A stretch of 48,277 nucleotides of DNA from an uncultured Eubacteriales bacterium. GTDB lineage: Bacteria > Bacillota > Clostridia > Oscillospirales > Oscillospiraceae. Every line of letters begins with the position of its first letter. Position 1 is the stretch's first letter. The translations under genes and the position numbers were made by a program. Under the pieces are notes generated by a model that worked only from the letters and a program-made list of their open reading frames with translations, ran no database searches and was not told the DNA's origin. The stretch is taken from contig CATXTO010000014.1 of the NCBI GenBank assembly GCA_958402445.1, positions 1 through 48,277 on the forward strand. Direction: 5' to 3'. Below are positions 24,286 through 32,664 of the stretch, piece by piece.

Positions 24286-25986
24286 ATGATGCAACCGTTT
24301 TTTCTCCCCTCGCGGCGCTCGAAAAGCGTCGCCGGTTCTTCCCCTGCGACCCCACTCAATCATATCGTTTCTCTGCCGGAGCCGATTCCCGAAGAAGCTC
24401 CACAGGACCCGCGCACGCCTGGCCCCAGCCCCTTGATGGGGCCGGAGGTTCCCCGACTCTGGTCCGGTTGTTACGCCCTGGCCATGCTGACGCTCTTCGT
24501 TCTGTGGGTACCGCGGGCGGGCTATGCAGCTATCACCTTGCCCAAGCACCGGCTGTTTCTCCTCCTGACTGGGGTCTTCCTGGGGGGGCTAATCCTGTGG
24601 GGCCTGGCTCGGCTGTGTTTCCGCAGGCGGCTTCCCCAAACCGCCAACGACCGAAGCCTCCCAGCCCGGATTCAATCGGGATTGGTCACAGGTCTTTTGC
24701 TGCTGTTTTTCCTCTCCGCTCTGACCTCCCCGTATCCCCAGGTGGCCTGGTTTGGAAACCGTCGGCATGAGGGTTTCTGTATCTTGGCGCTCTACCTATT
24801 GATCTTTGCCGCTATGGCCCGATGGGGCCGCCTTCAACGGGTTCATGCCTTGGCGGCCGCAGTGGCCGGCGTCACCGTGAGTCTGTTGGTGATTGCTCAG
24901 TTCTGGGGTTATAACCCCCTGCACTTATACCCGGGCAATTACGGCTTTCATGACCGCGGGCTTCTGTACAGCGGCGAATATCTGGGCACCATTGGCAACT
25001 CCGATCTGCTCTCAGCCTATTTCACCCTGATTGTAACCTACCTGCTTGGCACCTATGCTGTGAGCCGCAGCAAGGAGGCGCCGCTGTACCTGCTGGCTGG
25101 TGGCCTGTGTTGGTTTGCCCTTCTGCTTTCTGAGGTCTCCGCCGGTCCTGTGGCCATCCTGGCCGGCTTTCTCCTGTGCCTGCCCCTGTGTGTGGCCAGA
25201 GGCCTGGTTCTGCGCCGTATGGGAGACCTGCTGGCTGTTCTGGCCCTGGGCGCGTTGGCCAAATCCATAATCGGATACGCCTATTCCGCAGGAACGCTGA
25301 CCATCCGCTTCGTATGGGGCGCGCCCGCCTGGATGCTTTTGGGTATCTTCATCCTGGGTCTTTTGGGCTCGTTTTTGCTTCGCCTTCTGCCAACAGGCTG
25401 GCGCTCCCCGGCTCTGGGCTGGAGCCTCGTCGGCCTCATGGCGGTTGCGGTGACCGCTGCGCTGATTTATCTGTACGGTTACTCTGGGGATAGCGAGACG
25501 CTGCAAGGTCTGTCCGCTCTGCTTCACGGCAATCCCCCGGACTCGCTGGGCTCCAGCCGCATTGCCATTTGGAAGGAAGCCCTGGCCCTGGCGGGGGAAA
25601 AACCCTGGCTGGGCGGGGGGCCCGACACTTACCAGCTTCGCTCCCAGCTGGTATTCAGTCGGACCACGGAGGCAGGCGTGCTTCTGCGGGTGGGCGTAGA
25701 CGCCGCCCACAATGAATACCTCAATTTGTGGGTGAACACGGGACTTCCCAGCCTAATGCTGTATTTGACTTTGCTGGCCTCCGTGCTGCTGCCGGCCCTC
25801 AGGCGTCTGGATCGGCGTCGCCTGCCCTTGGCGCTGCCGGTGCTCTGTTACAGCATTCACGCTCTGTTCGGCATCAGCCAGACCGTGGTGACTCCGCTGT
25901 TTTTCCTCTTTTTGGGGGCCCTGGCCTACGCGGGAAAATCGCCCCCCGCGAGCCGGCCGGCCACCGGAGAGGACAAAGCGTTATAA
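24286..25986 (+). CDS. Second Wzy_C / O-antigen ligase family membrane protein
   Basis: A 566-residue protein with a Pro-rich cytoplasmic N-terminus (about 1-58) and about 12 hydrophobic helices. The Wzy_C loop contains IWKEALALAGEKPWLGGGPD followed by DAAHNEYLNLWVNTGLPSLM, with the family's conserved H-N-E segment. The loop motif is shared with the 14430 gene, but lengths and N-termini differ, so the pair are distant paralogues, not a recent duplication. The start is ambiguous between ATG 24286 and 24289, with only a weak AGGTG site. Glycan polymerase, ligase or protein O-glycosyltransferase activity are all possible for this family. Its nearness to an SLH surface protein makes wall-glycan or S-layer glycosylation a reasonable guess, no more. 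Confidence 0.85.
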   Translation: MMQPFFLPSRRSKSVAGSSPATPLNHIVSLPEPIPEEAPQDPRTPGPSPLMGPEVPRLWSGCYALAMLTLFVLWVPRAGYAAITLPKHRLFLLLTGVFLGGLILWGLARLCFRRRLPQTANDRSLPARIQSGLVTGLLLLFFLSALTSPYPQVAWFGNRRHEGFCILALYLLIFAAMARWGRLQRVHALAAAVAGVTVSLLVIAQFWGYNPLHLYPGNYGFHDRGLLYSGEYLGTIGNSDLLSAYFTLIVTYLLGTYAVSRSKEAPLYLLAGGLCWFALLLSEVSAGPVAILAGFLLCLPLCVARGLVLRRMGDLLAVLALGALAKSIIGYAYSAGTLTIRFVWGAPAWMLLGIFILGLLGSFLLRLLPTGWRSPALGWSLVGLMAVAVTAALIYLYGYSGDSETLQGLSALLHGNPPDSLGSSRIAIWKEALALAGEKPWLGGGPDTYQLRSQLVFSRTTEAGVLLRVGVDAAHNEYLNLWVNTGLPSLMLYLTLLASVLLPALRRLDRRRLPLALPVLCYSIHALFGISQTVVTPLFFLFLGALAYAGKSPPASRPATGEDKAL

Positions 25987-25992
25987 GCGCAA

Positions 25993-26028
25993 AACCCCCG
26001 GGCTCTGCAAAAGAGAGCCCGGGGGGTT
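25993..26028. terminator. GC-rich terminator hairpin between convergent genes
   Basis: The stem CCCCCGGGCTCT pairs with AGAGCCCGGGGG (25995-26006 with 26014-26025), with A:T flanks on both sides. It ends the Wzy_C gene on plus. On minus it is followed by TTTT and could also serve the DUF4097 operon. Confidence 0.75.
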
Positions 26029-26077
26029 GCATCTATAACAGGAAGCCGCGGTTCCCAGCCGAAGCCGGACCGGCGCT

Positions 26078-26980
26078 TCAGGGAGCCATCAAAATGGATA
26101 CGCCACCACTGACAGAGTCGAATTCATAGGTGCCGCCACCGGTTCCACAATAAATTGTCTCGCCTTGGCTGGTGGTGGGGAACTCGCAGGTCAGCTTTCC
26201 GCTGACAGTATCCAGGCTGGCGGAAAAGGCGCTGTCCTTGGGAAGCGTCATCCGAACCTCACCGGAGACCACATCCGACTGAACCGCTCTGGGCGTGTTG
26301 TTCAGGTCCAGCTTCAGATTGGAGGATACGCCGTCAAAATCCACCGTTTCCACCGTCCCTGTGTAATCCAGGCCTCCACTGACCGTATCCACGTTGATAT
26401 TTCCAAAGGTGCAATTCCGGAACGTCAATTCACCGGACACGTTATCCACCTCGCAAATATTCGCCTGTAGGCTCTCTGCCGTTACCTTAGCGCTGGTGAC
26501 GGACAGGTCCACCTCATTTAGCTGCGGTAGCATACTGCGGGGAATCTGCATGGTCAATTGCTTGGACGAAGGGTCCTTTACAAATCCGAAAGTCCAGCTT
26601 GGCTTGCAAAATTGAATGATCAATTTGCCGCCGGAAATCCGGTACCGAAGCTGATGATCCTCCTTAAGGCCCTCCGGCTCTGTAAAGGTGATGACATCTC
26701 CATCATACACGTCAATGTCCACAGACCCGGAAATCCAGTTGATTTCCAAATCCGTGATTTCATCGGCTTCCACGGAGCCGCTGCCAATGGTATAGCTATC
26801 GGCATTGTCATAGAGATGGGAGAAGCCAAAGCTCCATCCGCCGAACCCACCGCCCCAACCCAGGCGCTCCTGGGTCCAATCCCTGGCGCCGCCCACATTC
26901 AGCCCCCAGAGCAAAATGCCGGTTAGAATCAGGGCCGTCAATGAGAGCAGGACAATCCGTACAATTACATTCTTTTTCAT
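26078..26980 (-). CDS. DUF4097 beta-repeat envelope protein
   Basis: A 300-residue protein with an N-terminal transmembrane helix or uncleaved signal (about residues 7-28) and an extracellular right-handed beta-repeat of the DUF4097 type. The repeat is marked by recurring D(S/T)VSG turns (VDNVSGELTF, VDTVSGGLDY, DVVSGEVRM, DTVSGKLTC, DSVSGGVSI). A Trp/Gly-rich stretch (RLGWGGGFGGWSFGF) sits between anchor and repeat. DUF4097 domains occur in envelope-stress proteins such as LiaX of enterococci, so a role in sensing or resisting cell-envelope damage is plausible. It is the last gene of a padR-led operon, starting 9 bp after the upstream stop with GAGAGG. Confidence 0.88.
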   Translation of the reverse strand: MKKNVIVRIVLLSLTALILTGILLWGLNVGGARDWTQERLGWGGGFGGWSFGFSHLYDNADSYTIGSGSVEADEITDLEINWISGSVDIDVYDGDVITFTEPEGLKEDHQLRYRISGGKLIIQFCKPSWTFGFVKDPSSKQLTMQIPRSMLPQLNEVDLSVTSAKVTAESLQANICEVDNVSGELTFRNCTFGNINVDTVSGGLDYTGTVETVDFDGVSSNLKLDLNNTPRAVQSDVVSGEVRMTLPKDSAFSASLDTVSGKLTCEFPTTSQGETIYCGTGGGTYEFDSVSGGVSILMAP

Positions 26981-26989
26981 GTCGACCTC

Positions 26990-27631
26990 TCATTCCTTTA
27001 GTTCAAAACAGGCTTTGACGATACTTTCTACGGCAGCCGTCAGGGGGAAAATCACCCAGGTGATATACCAGGCGCTGGTGGTGAAGCTAATAATCAGATA
27101 CAGAGCCAGGGATACCGCGGAGATGGCGCCGTTGATGCTTTTGCGAAGACTGACCCGGGGACTATCCGCCGGCTGTGGTTCCCGGTCATCCTCCCCGCCG
27201 CAGCCATGGCGGTGCGGCGCCAGGTTTGCCCGGTAAATCAGCAGGCCCGTGGCCGCCGCAATCATCACGAACATAGCGCAAACGGCCAGGTTTTTCCCGT
27301 CAAATAGAATGACCGGCACGACGCAGGTAATATAGAGCATAACCGCCACGGCCAGCAATATGGCCGAAACGGCCCCCCGGTTCCCCTTGGCAGAACCCTG
27401 CGCCGGAACGGCGCGGGCCGTGTGGGATTCTCCGCTTAGGAGCTCACCGATATCCCCGATTCCCGCCACCGCCAGGCTGTACGCCGCCTCCGGCGTTTTG
27501 CCCTGGGCGATCATATCGTCGTATTTGTCCAGCGTATTTTGCAGAATTTCCGCTTTTGTCTCCGCTGTTGCGGGCGTGGCAGGCGCACCGGCGAACAGAT
27601 AATCTATGTATGTCCTCAGCTTTTCTCTCAT
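26990..27631 (-). CDS. DUF1700-like membrane protein
   Basis: A 213-residue membrane protein. The cytoplasmic N-terminus (about 1-80) matches the permease-prefix/DUF1700 pattern (TKAEILQNTLDKYDDMIAQG, then YSLAVAGIGDIGELL). Pairs of transmembrane helices fall at about 87-109 and 114-133, and two more at about 168-205. Its start codon overlaps the padR stop as ATGA, so the two are translationally coupled. PadR-DUF1700-DUF4097 is a common cassette in Firmicutes. The middle protein is thought to connect cytoplasmic and extracellular parts, but its biochemical job is not known. Confidence 0.85.
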   Translation of the reverse strand: MREKLRTYIDYLFAGAPATPATAETKAEILQNTLDKYDDMIAQGKTPEAAYSLAVAGIGDIGELLSGESHTARAVPAQGSAKGNRGAVSAILLAVAVMLYITCVVPVILFDGKNLAVCAMFVMIAAATGLLIYRANLAPHRHGCGGEDDREPQPADSPRVSLRKSINGAISAVSLALYLIISFTTSAWYITWVIFPLTAAVESIVKACFELKE

Positions 27632-27966
27632 TGGGACTCCTCCATTTCCAACAATTTATCCATAATCTGCTTGGTCTGGCCCCATTCCTCCAGGAGCCGG
27701 AAGCAGGCCTCCCGCCCGGAAGCCGTGATGGTGTAATACCGCCGTCGGGCGCCGCTCTGCTCGCCGCCCCAGTAGGAGGCCACATAGCCTCCCTCCTCCA
27801 GCCGCCGGAACGCCGTGTACAGCGTGGCCTCCTTCAGCTCCAATTTGCCGTCAGACAGCCGTGTTACGGCCTTGTTGATCTCATACCCGTAGCTATCGCC
27901 TCGCATCAGCCTTGCCAGGATAATTGCATCCGTGTGTCCGCGGATCAGGTCCCCGGCGATGGACAT
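27628..27966 (-). CDS. PadR-family transcriptional regulator
   Basis: A 112-residue winged-helix repressor. The PadR core includes MRGDSYGYEINKAV, then ELKEATLYTAFRRLEEGGYV and the wing ARRRYYTITASGREA. A C-terminal helix (LEEWGQTKQIMDKLLEME) forms the dimer arm. The start is ATG 27966 with GGGAGG upstream; the open frame extends 13 codons further without a binding site. It is the first gene of the operon with DUF1700 and DUF4097 and probably represses it until an envelope-active ligand binds, as LmrR/PadR members do. The ligand is unknown. Confidence 0.93.
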   Translation of the reverse strand: MSIAGDLIRGHTDAIILARLMRGDSYGYEINKAVTRLSDGKLELKEATLYTAFRRLEEGGYVASYWGGEQSGARRRYYTITASGREACFRLLEEWGQTKQIMDKLLEMEESQ

Positions 27967-27992
27967 GAAACCACCTCCCATTTGTTTTTTCC

Positions 27993-28021
27993 ATCCTATC
28001 ACCAAATACTTCGCCTGTCAA
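27993..28021 (-). promoter_or_regulatory. Promoter of the padR operon, with upstream AT palindrome
   Basis: On the minus strand, TTGACA (28021-28016), a 17-bp spacer and TAGGAT (27998-27993). A perfect palindrome ATATAAATTTATAT (28032-28045) lies just upstream of the -35 and may be an UP element or a PadR operator. Confidence 0.65.
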
Positions 28022-28088
28022 GGTATATCACATATAAATTTATATATCGATAAAAAATATATTCATCCACCGTATCGGAATGCATCCT

Positions 28089-28181
28089 GTAGGGGCGAGC
28101 TGCGCTCGCCCGCCATTTCCTTTTCAAGGAGAACCCTCCTGTATTGTTCGACTTACACAGGCGACCACAGGTCGCCCCTAC
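28089..28181. repeat. Dispersed palindromic repeat, two-ended copy
   Basis: The left end, starting GTAGGGGCGAGC, pairs GGGCGAGC with GCTCGCCC around TGC. After about 45 bp of unrelated spacer, the right end pairs GCGACC with GGTCGC and finishes CGCCCCTAC. The remaining gap to 28297 holds nothing recognised. Confidence 0.8.
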
Positions 28182-28297
28182 ATCCCGTAATCAATGGATT
28201 CCCCTCGCGGATGGCCGAAGGCCGCCACCCCCTGAATTACCCGCACCCCTATCAGTCTCACTGTTACAAACATTGAGGCCCAAATTCTGATACAATA

Positions 28298-28337
28298 AAA
28301 GCCCCCGGCACACGTATCTTCGTGCGCCGGGGGCTTT
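28298..28337 (-). terminator. Intrinsic terminator of the marR-ABC operon
   Basis: A 16-17 bp stem around GCCCCCGGC/GCCGGGGGC with one G-U pair in the transcript, followed on the minus strand by TTTTATTG. It lies about 50 bp past the ABC gene stop. Confidence 0.88.
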
Positions 28338-28385
28338 GCTGTTTTCGCGCTTCCAGGACCTACAGCAACCGCGCCTTCCTTCGGT

Positions 28386-30191
28386 TCAGGCCACCGTGCC
28401 CTCAAACTGACTGTTGTACAAGGAGGCATAAAATCCGCCCTTGGCCAGCAGAGCCTCGTGCGTCCCGCTCTCCACAATATCGCCGTCCCGCAGGACTAAA
28501 ATCAGGTCCGCGTTCCGGATGGTACTCAGCCGGTGGGCGATGACAAAGGAGGTTTTGCCCTGAGTCAGACGGTCCATGGCCTCCTGCACCAACGCTTCCG
28601 TCCGGGTATCCACCGAGGAGGTGGCCTCATCCAGAATCAGCAGCGGCGCATTCTCAATCATAGCCCGAGCGATGGTCACCAGCTGTTTTTGCCCTGCGGA
28701 CAGGTTGGCCCGGTCGTTGAGCACCGTATCATAACCCTGGGGCAACGTGCGGATAAAATGGTCCAGGCCCACGGCCTTGCAGGCCGCGCGCACCTCCTGG
28801 TCTGTGACGCCTTGCTTAGAGTATACAATGTTTTCCCGAATGGTCCCCTCGAACAGCCACGTGTCTTGAAGCACCATGCAGAACAGGTCATGGACATTCT
28901 CCCGGGTCAGGTCCGAAATGGATTTTCCGTCGATGCAGATCTCTCCGCCGTCCAGCTCATAAAACCGCATGAGCAGGTTCACCAGCGTGGTCTTGCCGGC
29001 GCCGGTGGGCCCCACAATCGCAATCTTCTTTCCCGCGCCAGCCTGGGCCGAGAAATCATGAATTACAGCCTTATCCTTGGTATAGCCAAATTTCACGTGG
29101 CGGAATTCCACATCCCCCCGCACCTGCTCCGCCGGCAGCGTCTCCGTCTTGCCGGACTCGTCGGAGATCTCTTCCTCCTCCAGGAACTCAAAGACCCGCT
29201 GCGAGGCGGCGGCGGTGGACTGCAGGCTGGTGGCGGCCTGTGCCATCTGCGACAGAGGATTGGTGAACTGCCTTACATAAATCATAAAGGCCACGATGGT
29301 ACCAAAGTCTGTCTGCCCCTGCTTGGTGAGCACGGCGCCCACCACACACACAGCCACATACCCCAGATTGCCGATGAACCCCATGAGCGGTTGCATGAGG
29401 CCGGACAAAAACTGGGATTTCCAAGCGCACTGATAGAGCTTTCCATTAATGCGGTCAAAGGTCTGCTTTGCAGCCCGCTCCCCGTTGTATACCTTCACCA
29501 CATTGTGGCCGGAATAAATCTCCTCCACATGGCCGTTGAGCTGGCCCAGAGCCTGCTGCTGGCCTACGAAGTATTTCTGAGACTTTCGAATGATCAGCAG
29601 CATCAGGCCGAAACCGATCACGGTAGACACAATGGCGGTGACCGCCATGACGGCATTGGTGATAAACATCATCAATAGAGAGCCCAGGAACATGGTGATT
29701 GCGGTCACCAGATTACCCAGCGACTGGTTCATGGTCTGGCCGATGGTATCCACGTCGTTGGTTACCCGGCTGAGTACGTCGCCAAAGCTGACCTGGTTGA
29801 AATACCGCAGGGGAACCTTGTTGATTTTTCGGGAGATGCCCTGACGCAAATTGCGGCTCACCCGCTGGGTGAACGTAGCCAGGAGAAAATGCTGGGCATA
29901 GTGCAGCAGCGCCGCCAGTCCAAAAAACAGCACCAGCAGCCCGGCCAGGTACAGGATCCGGTCCATATCCACGGTCCCCAGGATTCCCTCCTGAATGGTG
30001 TTGGTCATGGCCCGCAGCTTATCAGGTCCCAGGAGGGCGAAAATGGAGCCCGCCATGGCCAGGATCATGCCGGTCAGGCCCAGAGCCAGCCAAGGTCTGG
30101 AAAAGCGGATCAGCTTGCCCCAGGCGCTTTTCATATCCACCGGCTCCAGCGCCTGCAACCGCATATTATGTCTGTTATGCATGTTATGCAT
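28386..30191 (-). CDS. ABC exporter half-transporter, second subunit
   Basis: A 601-residue membrane-ATPase fusion. The six-helix exporter domain spans about 20-320. The nucleotide-binding domain has Walker A GPTGAGKTT near 400, signature LSAGQKQ, Walker B LLILDEATSS and the switch histidine in VIAHRLST. These are canonical. The partner encoded just upstream differs in its ATPase motifs, the usual asymmetry of heterodimeric type IV exporters (BmrC/BmrD, LmrC/D). It starts at ATG 30191 behind AAGGAGG and overlaps the upstream stop by 8 bases; the His/Asn/Met-rich first residues (MHNMHNRHNM) are unusual. With marR at the front, drug or peptide export is likely; the substrate is unknown. Confidence 0.93.
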   Translation of the reverse strand: MHNMHNRHNMRLQALEPVDMKSAWGKLIRFSRPWLALGLTGMILAMAGSIFALLGPDKLRAMTNTIQEGILGTVDMDRILYLAGLLVLFFGLAALLHYAQHFLLATFTQRVSRNLRQGISRKINKVPLRYFNQVSFGDVLSRVTNDVDTIGQTMNQSLGNLVTAITMFLGSLLMMFITNAVMAVTAIVSTVIGFGLMLLIIRKSQKYFVGQQQALGQLNGHVEEIYSGHNVVKVYNGERAAKQTFDRINGKLYQCAWKSQFLSGLMQPLMGFIGNLGYVAVCVVGAVLTKQGQTDFGTIVAFMIYVRQFTNPLSQMAQAATSLQSTAAASQRVFEFLEEEEISDESGKTETLPAEQVRGDVEFRHVKFGYTKDKAVIHDFSAQAGAGKKIAIVGPTGAGKTTLVNLLMRFYELDGGEICIDGKSISDLTRENVHDLFCMVLQDTWLFEGTIRENIVYSKQGVTDQEVRAACKAVGLDHFIRTLPQGYDTVLNDRANLSAGQKQLVTIARAMIENAPLLILDEATSSVDTRTEALVQEAMDRLTQGKTSFVIAHRLSTIRNADLILVLRDGDIVESGTHEALLAKGGFYASLYNSQFEGTVA

Positions 30192-31962
30192 GCTCCAATT
30201 CCTCCTTTGACAGCTGGGAAAGGGCAATCTGGCGGTATACCTCGCAGGTATCCAGCAGCTCCCGGTGGGTGCCCTGCCCCACCACCTTGCCCTCATCCAA
30301 AACAAGAATCAGATCCGCGTCCCGAATGGTGCCGATTCGCTGGGCCACAATTAGGCTGGTGACCCCGGCGGTCTCCCGCTTCAAAGCTGAACGCAGAACC
30401 CGGTCCGTGCGGTAGTCCAATGCGGAAAAGCTGTCGTCAAAGATGTAAATCTCCGGTTTCCGGCACACGGCTCGGGCTATGGAAAGGCGCTGCTTCTGCC
30501 CGCCGGAGACGTTTGTGCCGCCCTGGGCGATGGCGCCGTTGTAGCCGCCTGCCATCTCCTCCACAAAGTCGGTGCCTTGGGCGATGGCCACCGCCTGCTT
30601 CACTTCCTCTTGGGTGTAGCTGCCCTCCGCCATGCCGTAGGCCACGTTGGAGGTCACCGTGCCGGAGAACATCACGGCTCGCTGCGGCACATAGCCCAGC
30701 TTGCCGTGCAACGCTTCCAGGGTGTAATCCCGTACATCCACGCCGTCCACCAGCACCTGTCCCTCCGTGACGTCGTAAAAGCGGGGGACTAGATTGACCA
30801 GGGTGGACTTTCCTGACCCAGTGGAGCCAATAAAAGCCACAGTCTGGCCCTTCTGCGCCCGGAAGCTCACATGCTCCAGGACGTTCTCCTCCGCGTCCGG
30901 ATATTTAAAGCTCACATCCTGGAACTCGATTTCGCCCGTGCTGCCCGGTTCGCCCTCGGTCCTCTGCCCGTCCTCAATGGTAGAGGGCGTATCCAGAACC
31001 TCCAGGACCCGCTTGGCCGAAACCGAGACCCGGGGCCACATGATGTAGATCATCACCAGCATCATAAACGCCATAACCACCTGCATGGCATAGGAGGAAA
31101 ACACCACCATATCGGAAAAGGTGCCGATTCGCTCCGTCAGCGCGGCGGGACCGGTGGGCGCTATACCGCTGATCAGGGACGCGCCAATCCAATAAATCGC
31201 CAGGGTCAGCCCGTTGAGAATTAGGTTCATGCCCGGCATCATGATCGCCATGATCCGGTTTGCCGTCAGGTTATTGGCGGTCAGGGCGTCGTTGGCCTGC
31301 CGGAATTTTTCCTCCTGATAGCCCTCGGCATTGTAGGCCCGCACCACCCGGAGCCCCGTCAGATTTTCCCGGGTCACCCGGTTGAGATTATCTGTGAGAG
31401 TCTGAATCCGCTTGAATCGGGGCATGGCAAAAGCCACGGCAATTCCGATGAGCACCAGCATCAGCAGCACCGCCACAAAGGTGGCTGTAGTCCACTGCCA
31501 GCTCTTGGAACGAATCTTGCCAATGGCCCAAATGGCCATAATCGGCGCTTTGATGAGCACCTGAAGCCCCATGGCCACCATCATTTGAATCTGATTAATG
31601 TCATTGGTTGAGCGGGTGATCAAGCTGGCCGTGGAAAAGCCGTTGATCTGCTCCATGGAAAAGGACTCCACCTTGTTAAAGATATCGCCCCGCAGCCGCA
31701 TGGAGAAGGACGCGGCCACCCGCGCGGCCAGGAAGCCTGTCATCACCGATAGGGCCAGGCTCCCTAGGGCGCACAAAAGCATCTTCCCCCCGGTCAGCCA
31801 GATATCGCCCATGGCGCTGCCCTGGGTCTGCACCAAGGTGGTGATCTCCGACATATAGTCCGGCAGCTTCAGATCCAGCCAAACCTGCCCGGTGATCAGC
31901 ACCAAACTGCATAAAATAATCATGTACTCGGTTCGACGGAACCGCTTAAACAGCCTCAGCAT
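30184..31962 (-). CDS. ABC exporter half-transporter, first subunit
   Basis: A 592-residue exporter half with six helices in about 1-315 and an ATPase domain containing Walker A GSTGSGKST (about 373) and signature VSGGQKQR. In the Walker B segment IYIFDDSFSALD the catalytic glutamate is replaced by Asp-Ser (FDDSFS instead of LDEATS), and the switch residue is Gln in VAQRIGTI instead of His. These mark the degenerate ATP site typical of one subunit of heterodimeric exporters. The start is ATG 31962, AAGGAGG 7 bases upstream, overlapping the end of marR. It functions with the 28386 gene. Confidence 0.93.
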   Translation of the reverse strand: MLRLFKRFRRTEYMIILCSLVLITGQVWLDLKLPDYMSEITTLVQTQGSAMGDIWLTGGKMLLCALGSLALSVMTGFLAARVAASFSMRLRGDIFNKVESFSMEQINGFSTASLITRSTNDINQIQMMVAMGLQVLIKAPIMAIWAIGKIRSKSWQWTTATFVAVLLMLVLIGIAVAFAMPRFKRIQTLTDNLNRVTRENLTGLRVVRAYNAEGYQEEKFRQANDALTANNLTANRIMAIMMPGMNLILNGLTLAIYWIGASLISGIAPTGPAALTERIGTFSDMVVFSSYAMQVVMAFMMLVMIYIMWPRVSVSAKRVLEVLDTPSTIEDGQRTEGEPGSTGEIEFQDVSFKYPDAEENVLEHVSFRAQKGQTVAFIGSTGSGKSTLVNLVPRFYDVTEGQVLVDGVDVRDYTLEALHGKLGYVPQRAVMFSGTVTSNVAYGMAEGSYTQEEVKQAVAIAQGTDFVEEMAGGYNGAIAQGGTNVSGGQKQRLSIARAVCRKPEIYIFDDSFSALDYRTDRVLRSALKRETAGVTSLIVAQRIGTIRDADLILVLDEGKVVGQGTHRELLDTCEVYRQIALSQLSKEELEHA

Positions 31963-32396
31963 ACTCGATCCTCCTTCTGTGTCCTGCGCGCCGCCTCCAG
32001 CTTGTGCAGAATGCGGATGCACCAGTCAATTTCCTCCCGGTCCAGAAGCTGCAGTGTTGACACCACATGATGCACCATATGCCGGTACAGCGCCTGGCCC
32101 CGCTCCCGGCCCGCCTCCGTCAGCTCCACCAGCACCCTACGCCGGTCCCCGGGCCCGGACCGCCGCAGGATATAGCCCTTGGCCTCCAAACCGTTTAAGA
32201 TGGCTGCTACCCGGGCGGTGCTGATCCCCATCTGTTCGCTGAGGTCGCCGGGCGTCATGCCCGCCGGCGCCAGAGCCAGCAGGTGCAGGGTCATCGCCTC
32301 GCCCTGAGAGCACTGCTGCAGCCGCGTGGCCGCCGCGCCGCCGCCCAGCGTGGAGATGCATCGCAAAATCTCGATTGCAGCCGCCTGATAGTCCAT
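31956..32396 (-). CDS. MarR-family regulator of the ABC exporter operon
   Basis: A 146-residue winged-helix repressor. The helix-turn-helix is MTPGDLSEQMGISTARVAAI, followed by LNGLEAKGYILRRSGPGDRR, the wing signature with its DRR. Terminal helices form the dimer domain. The start is ATG 32396 with AGGAG 7 bases upstream. It is the first gene of the operon, and its last codons overlap the exporter start. Two palindromes at its promoter, one covering the -10 box, suggest autorepression that also silences the exporter until a ligand is bound. Confidence 0.93.
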   Translation of the reverse strand: MDYQAAAIEILRCISTLGGGAAATRLQQCSQGEAMTLHLLALAPAGMTPGDLSEQMGISTARVAAILNGLEAKGYILRRSGPGDRRRVLVELTEAGRERGQALYRHMVHHVVSTLQLLDREEIDWCIRILHKLEAARRTQKEDRVC

Positions 32397-32427
32397 TTCA
32401 TCGCTCCTTTCTTTCCAATTCCTAATG

Positions 32428-32461
32428 GTGTTAGTAACAAATAGTGTTAGCATTCTAGCAC
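32428..32461. promoter_or_regulatory. Double palindromic operator, likely MarR site
   Basis: TGTTAGTAACA (32429-32439) is a perfect palindrome. GTGTTAG-CATT-CTAGCAC (32444-32461) is a 7-bp dyad with one mismatch. The shared GTGTTAG half-site repeats at 16-bp spacing. The second dyad overlaps the -10 box. Confidence 0.7.
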
Positions 32462-32479
32462 ACGGGCTGGAAAAGTCAA
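32452..32479 (-). promoter_or_regulatory. Promoter of the marR-ABC operon
   Basis: On the minus strand, TTGACT (32479-32474), a 16-bp spacer ending TGC and TAGAAT (32457-32452). Confidence 0.7.
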
Positions 32480-32612
32480 CCGGCTGGACAACGAATTCAT
32501 ATATTGTTTACATTGCCAAAAATTATCTCTTACATTTATACAAATCATCCAAATTCTCGCCGACATCCTGCCGCACGCGGCGGACACATCTCGACGGCGG
32601 AACGCTGCCCGC

Positions 32613-32648
32613 AAAAAAACGCATGCGGTATTTTTCCCGCATGCGTTT
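32613..32648 (-). terminator. Intrinsic terminator of udp
   Basis: A 12-bp perfect stem (AAACGCATGCGG with CCGCATGCGTTT, 32617-32628 and 32637-32648) is followed on the minus strand by seven T. Confidence 0.9.
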
Positions 32649-32664
32649 AAAAATTTGCTGGAAT

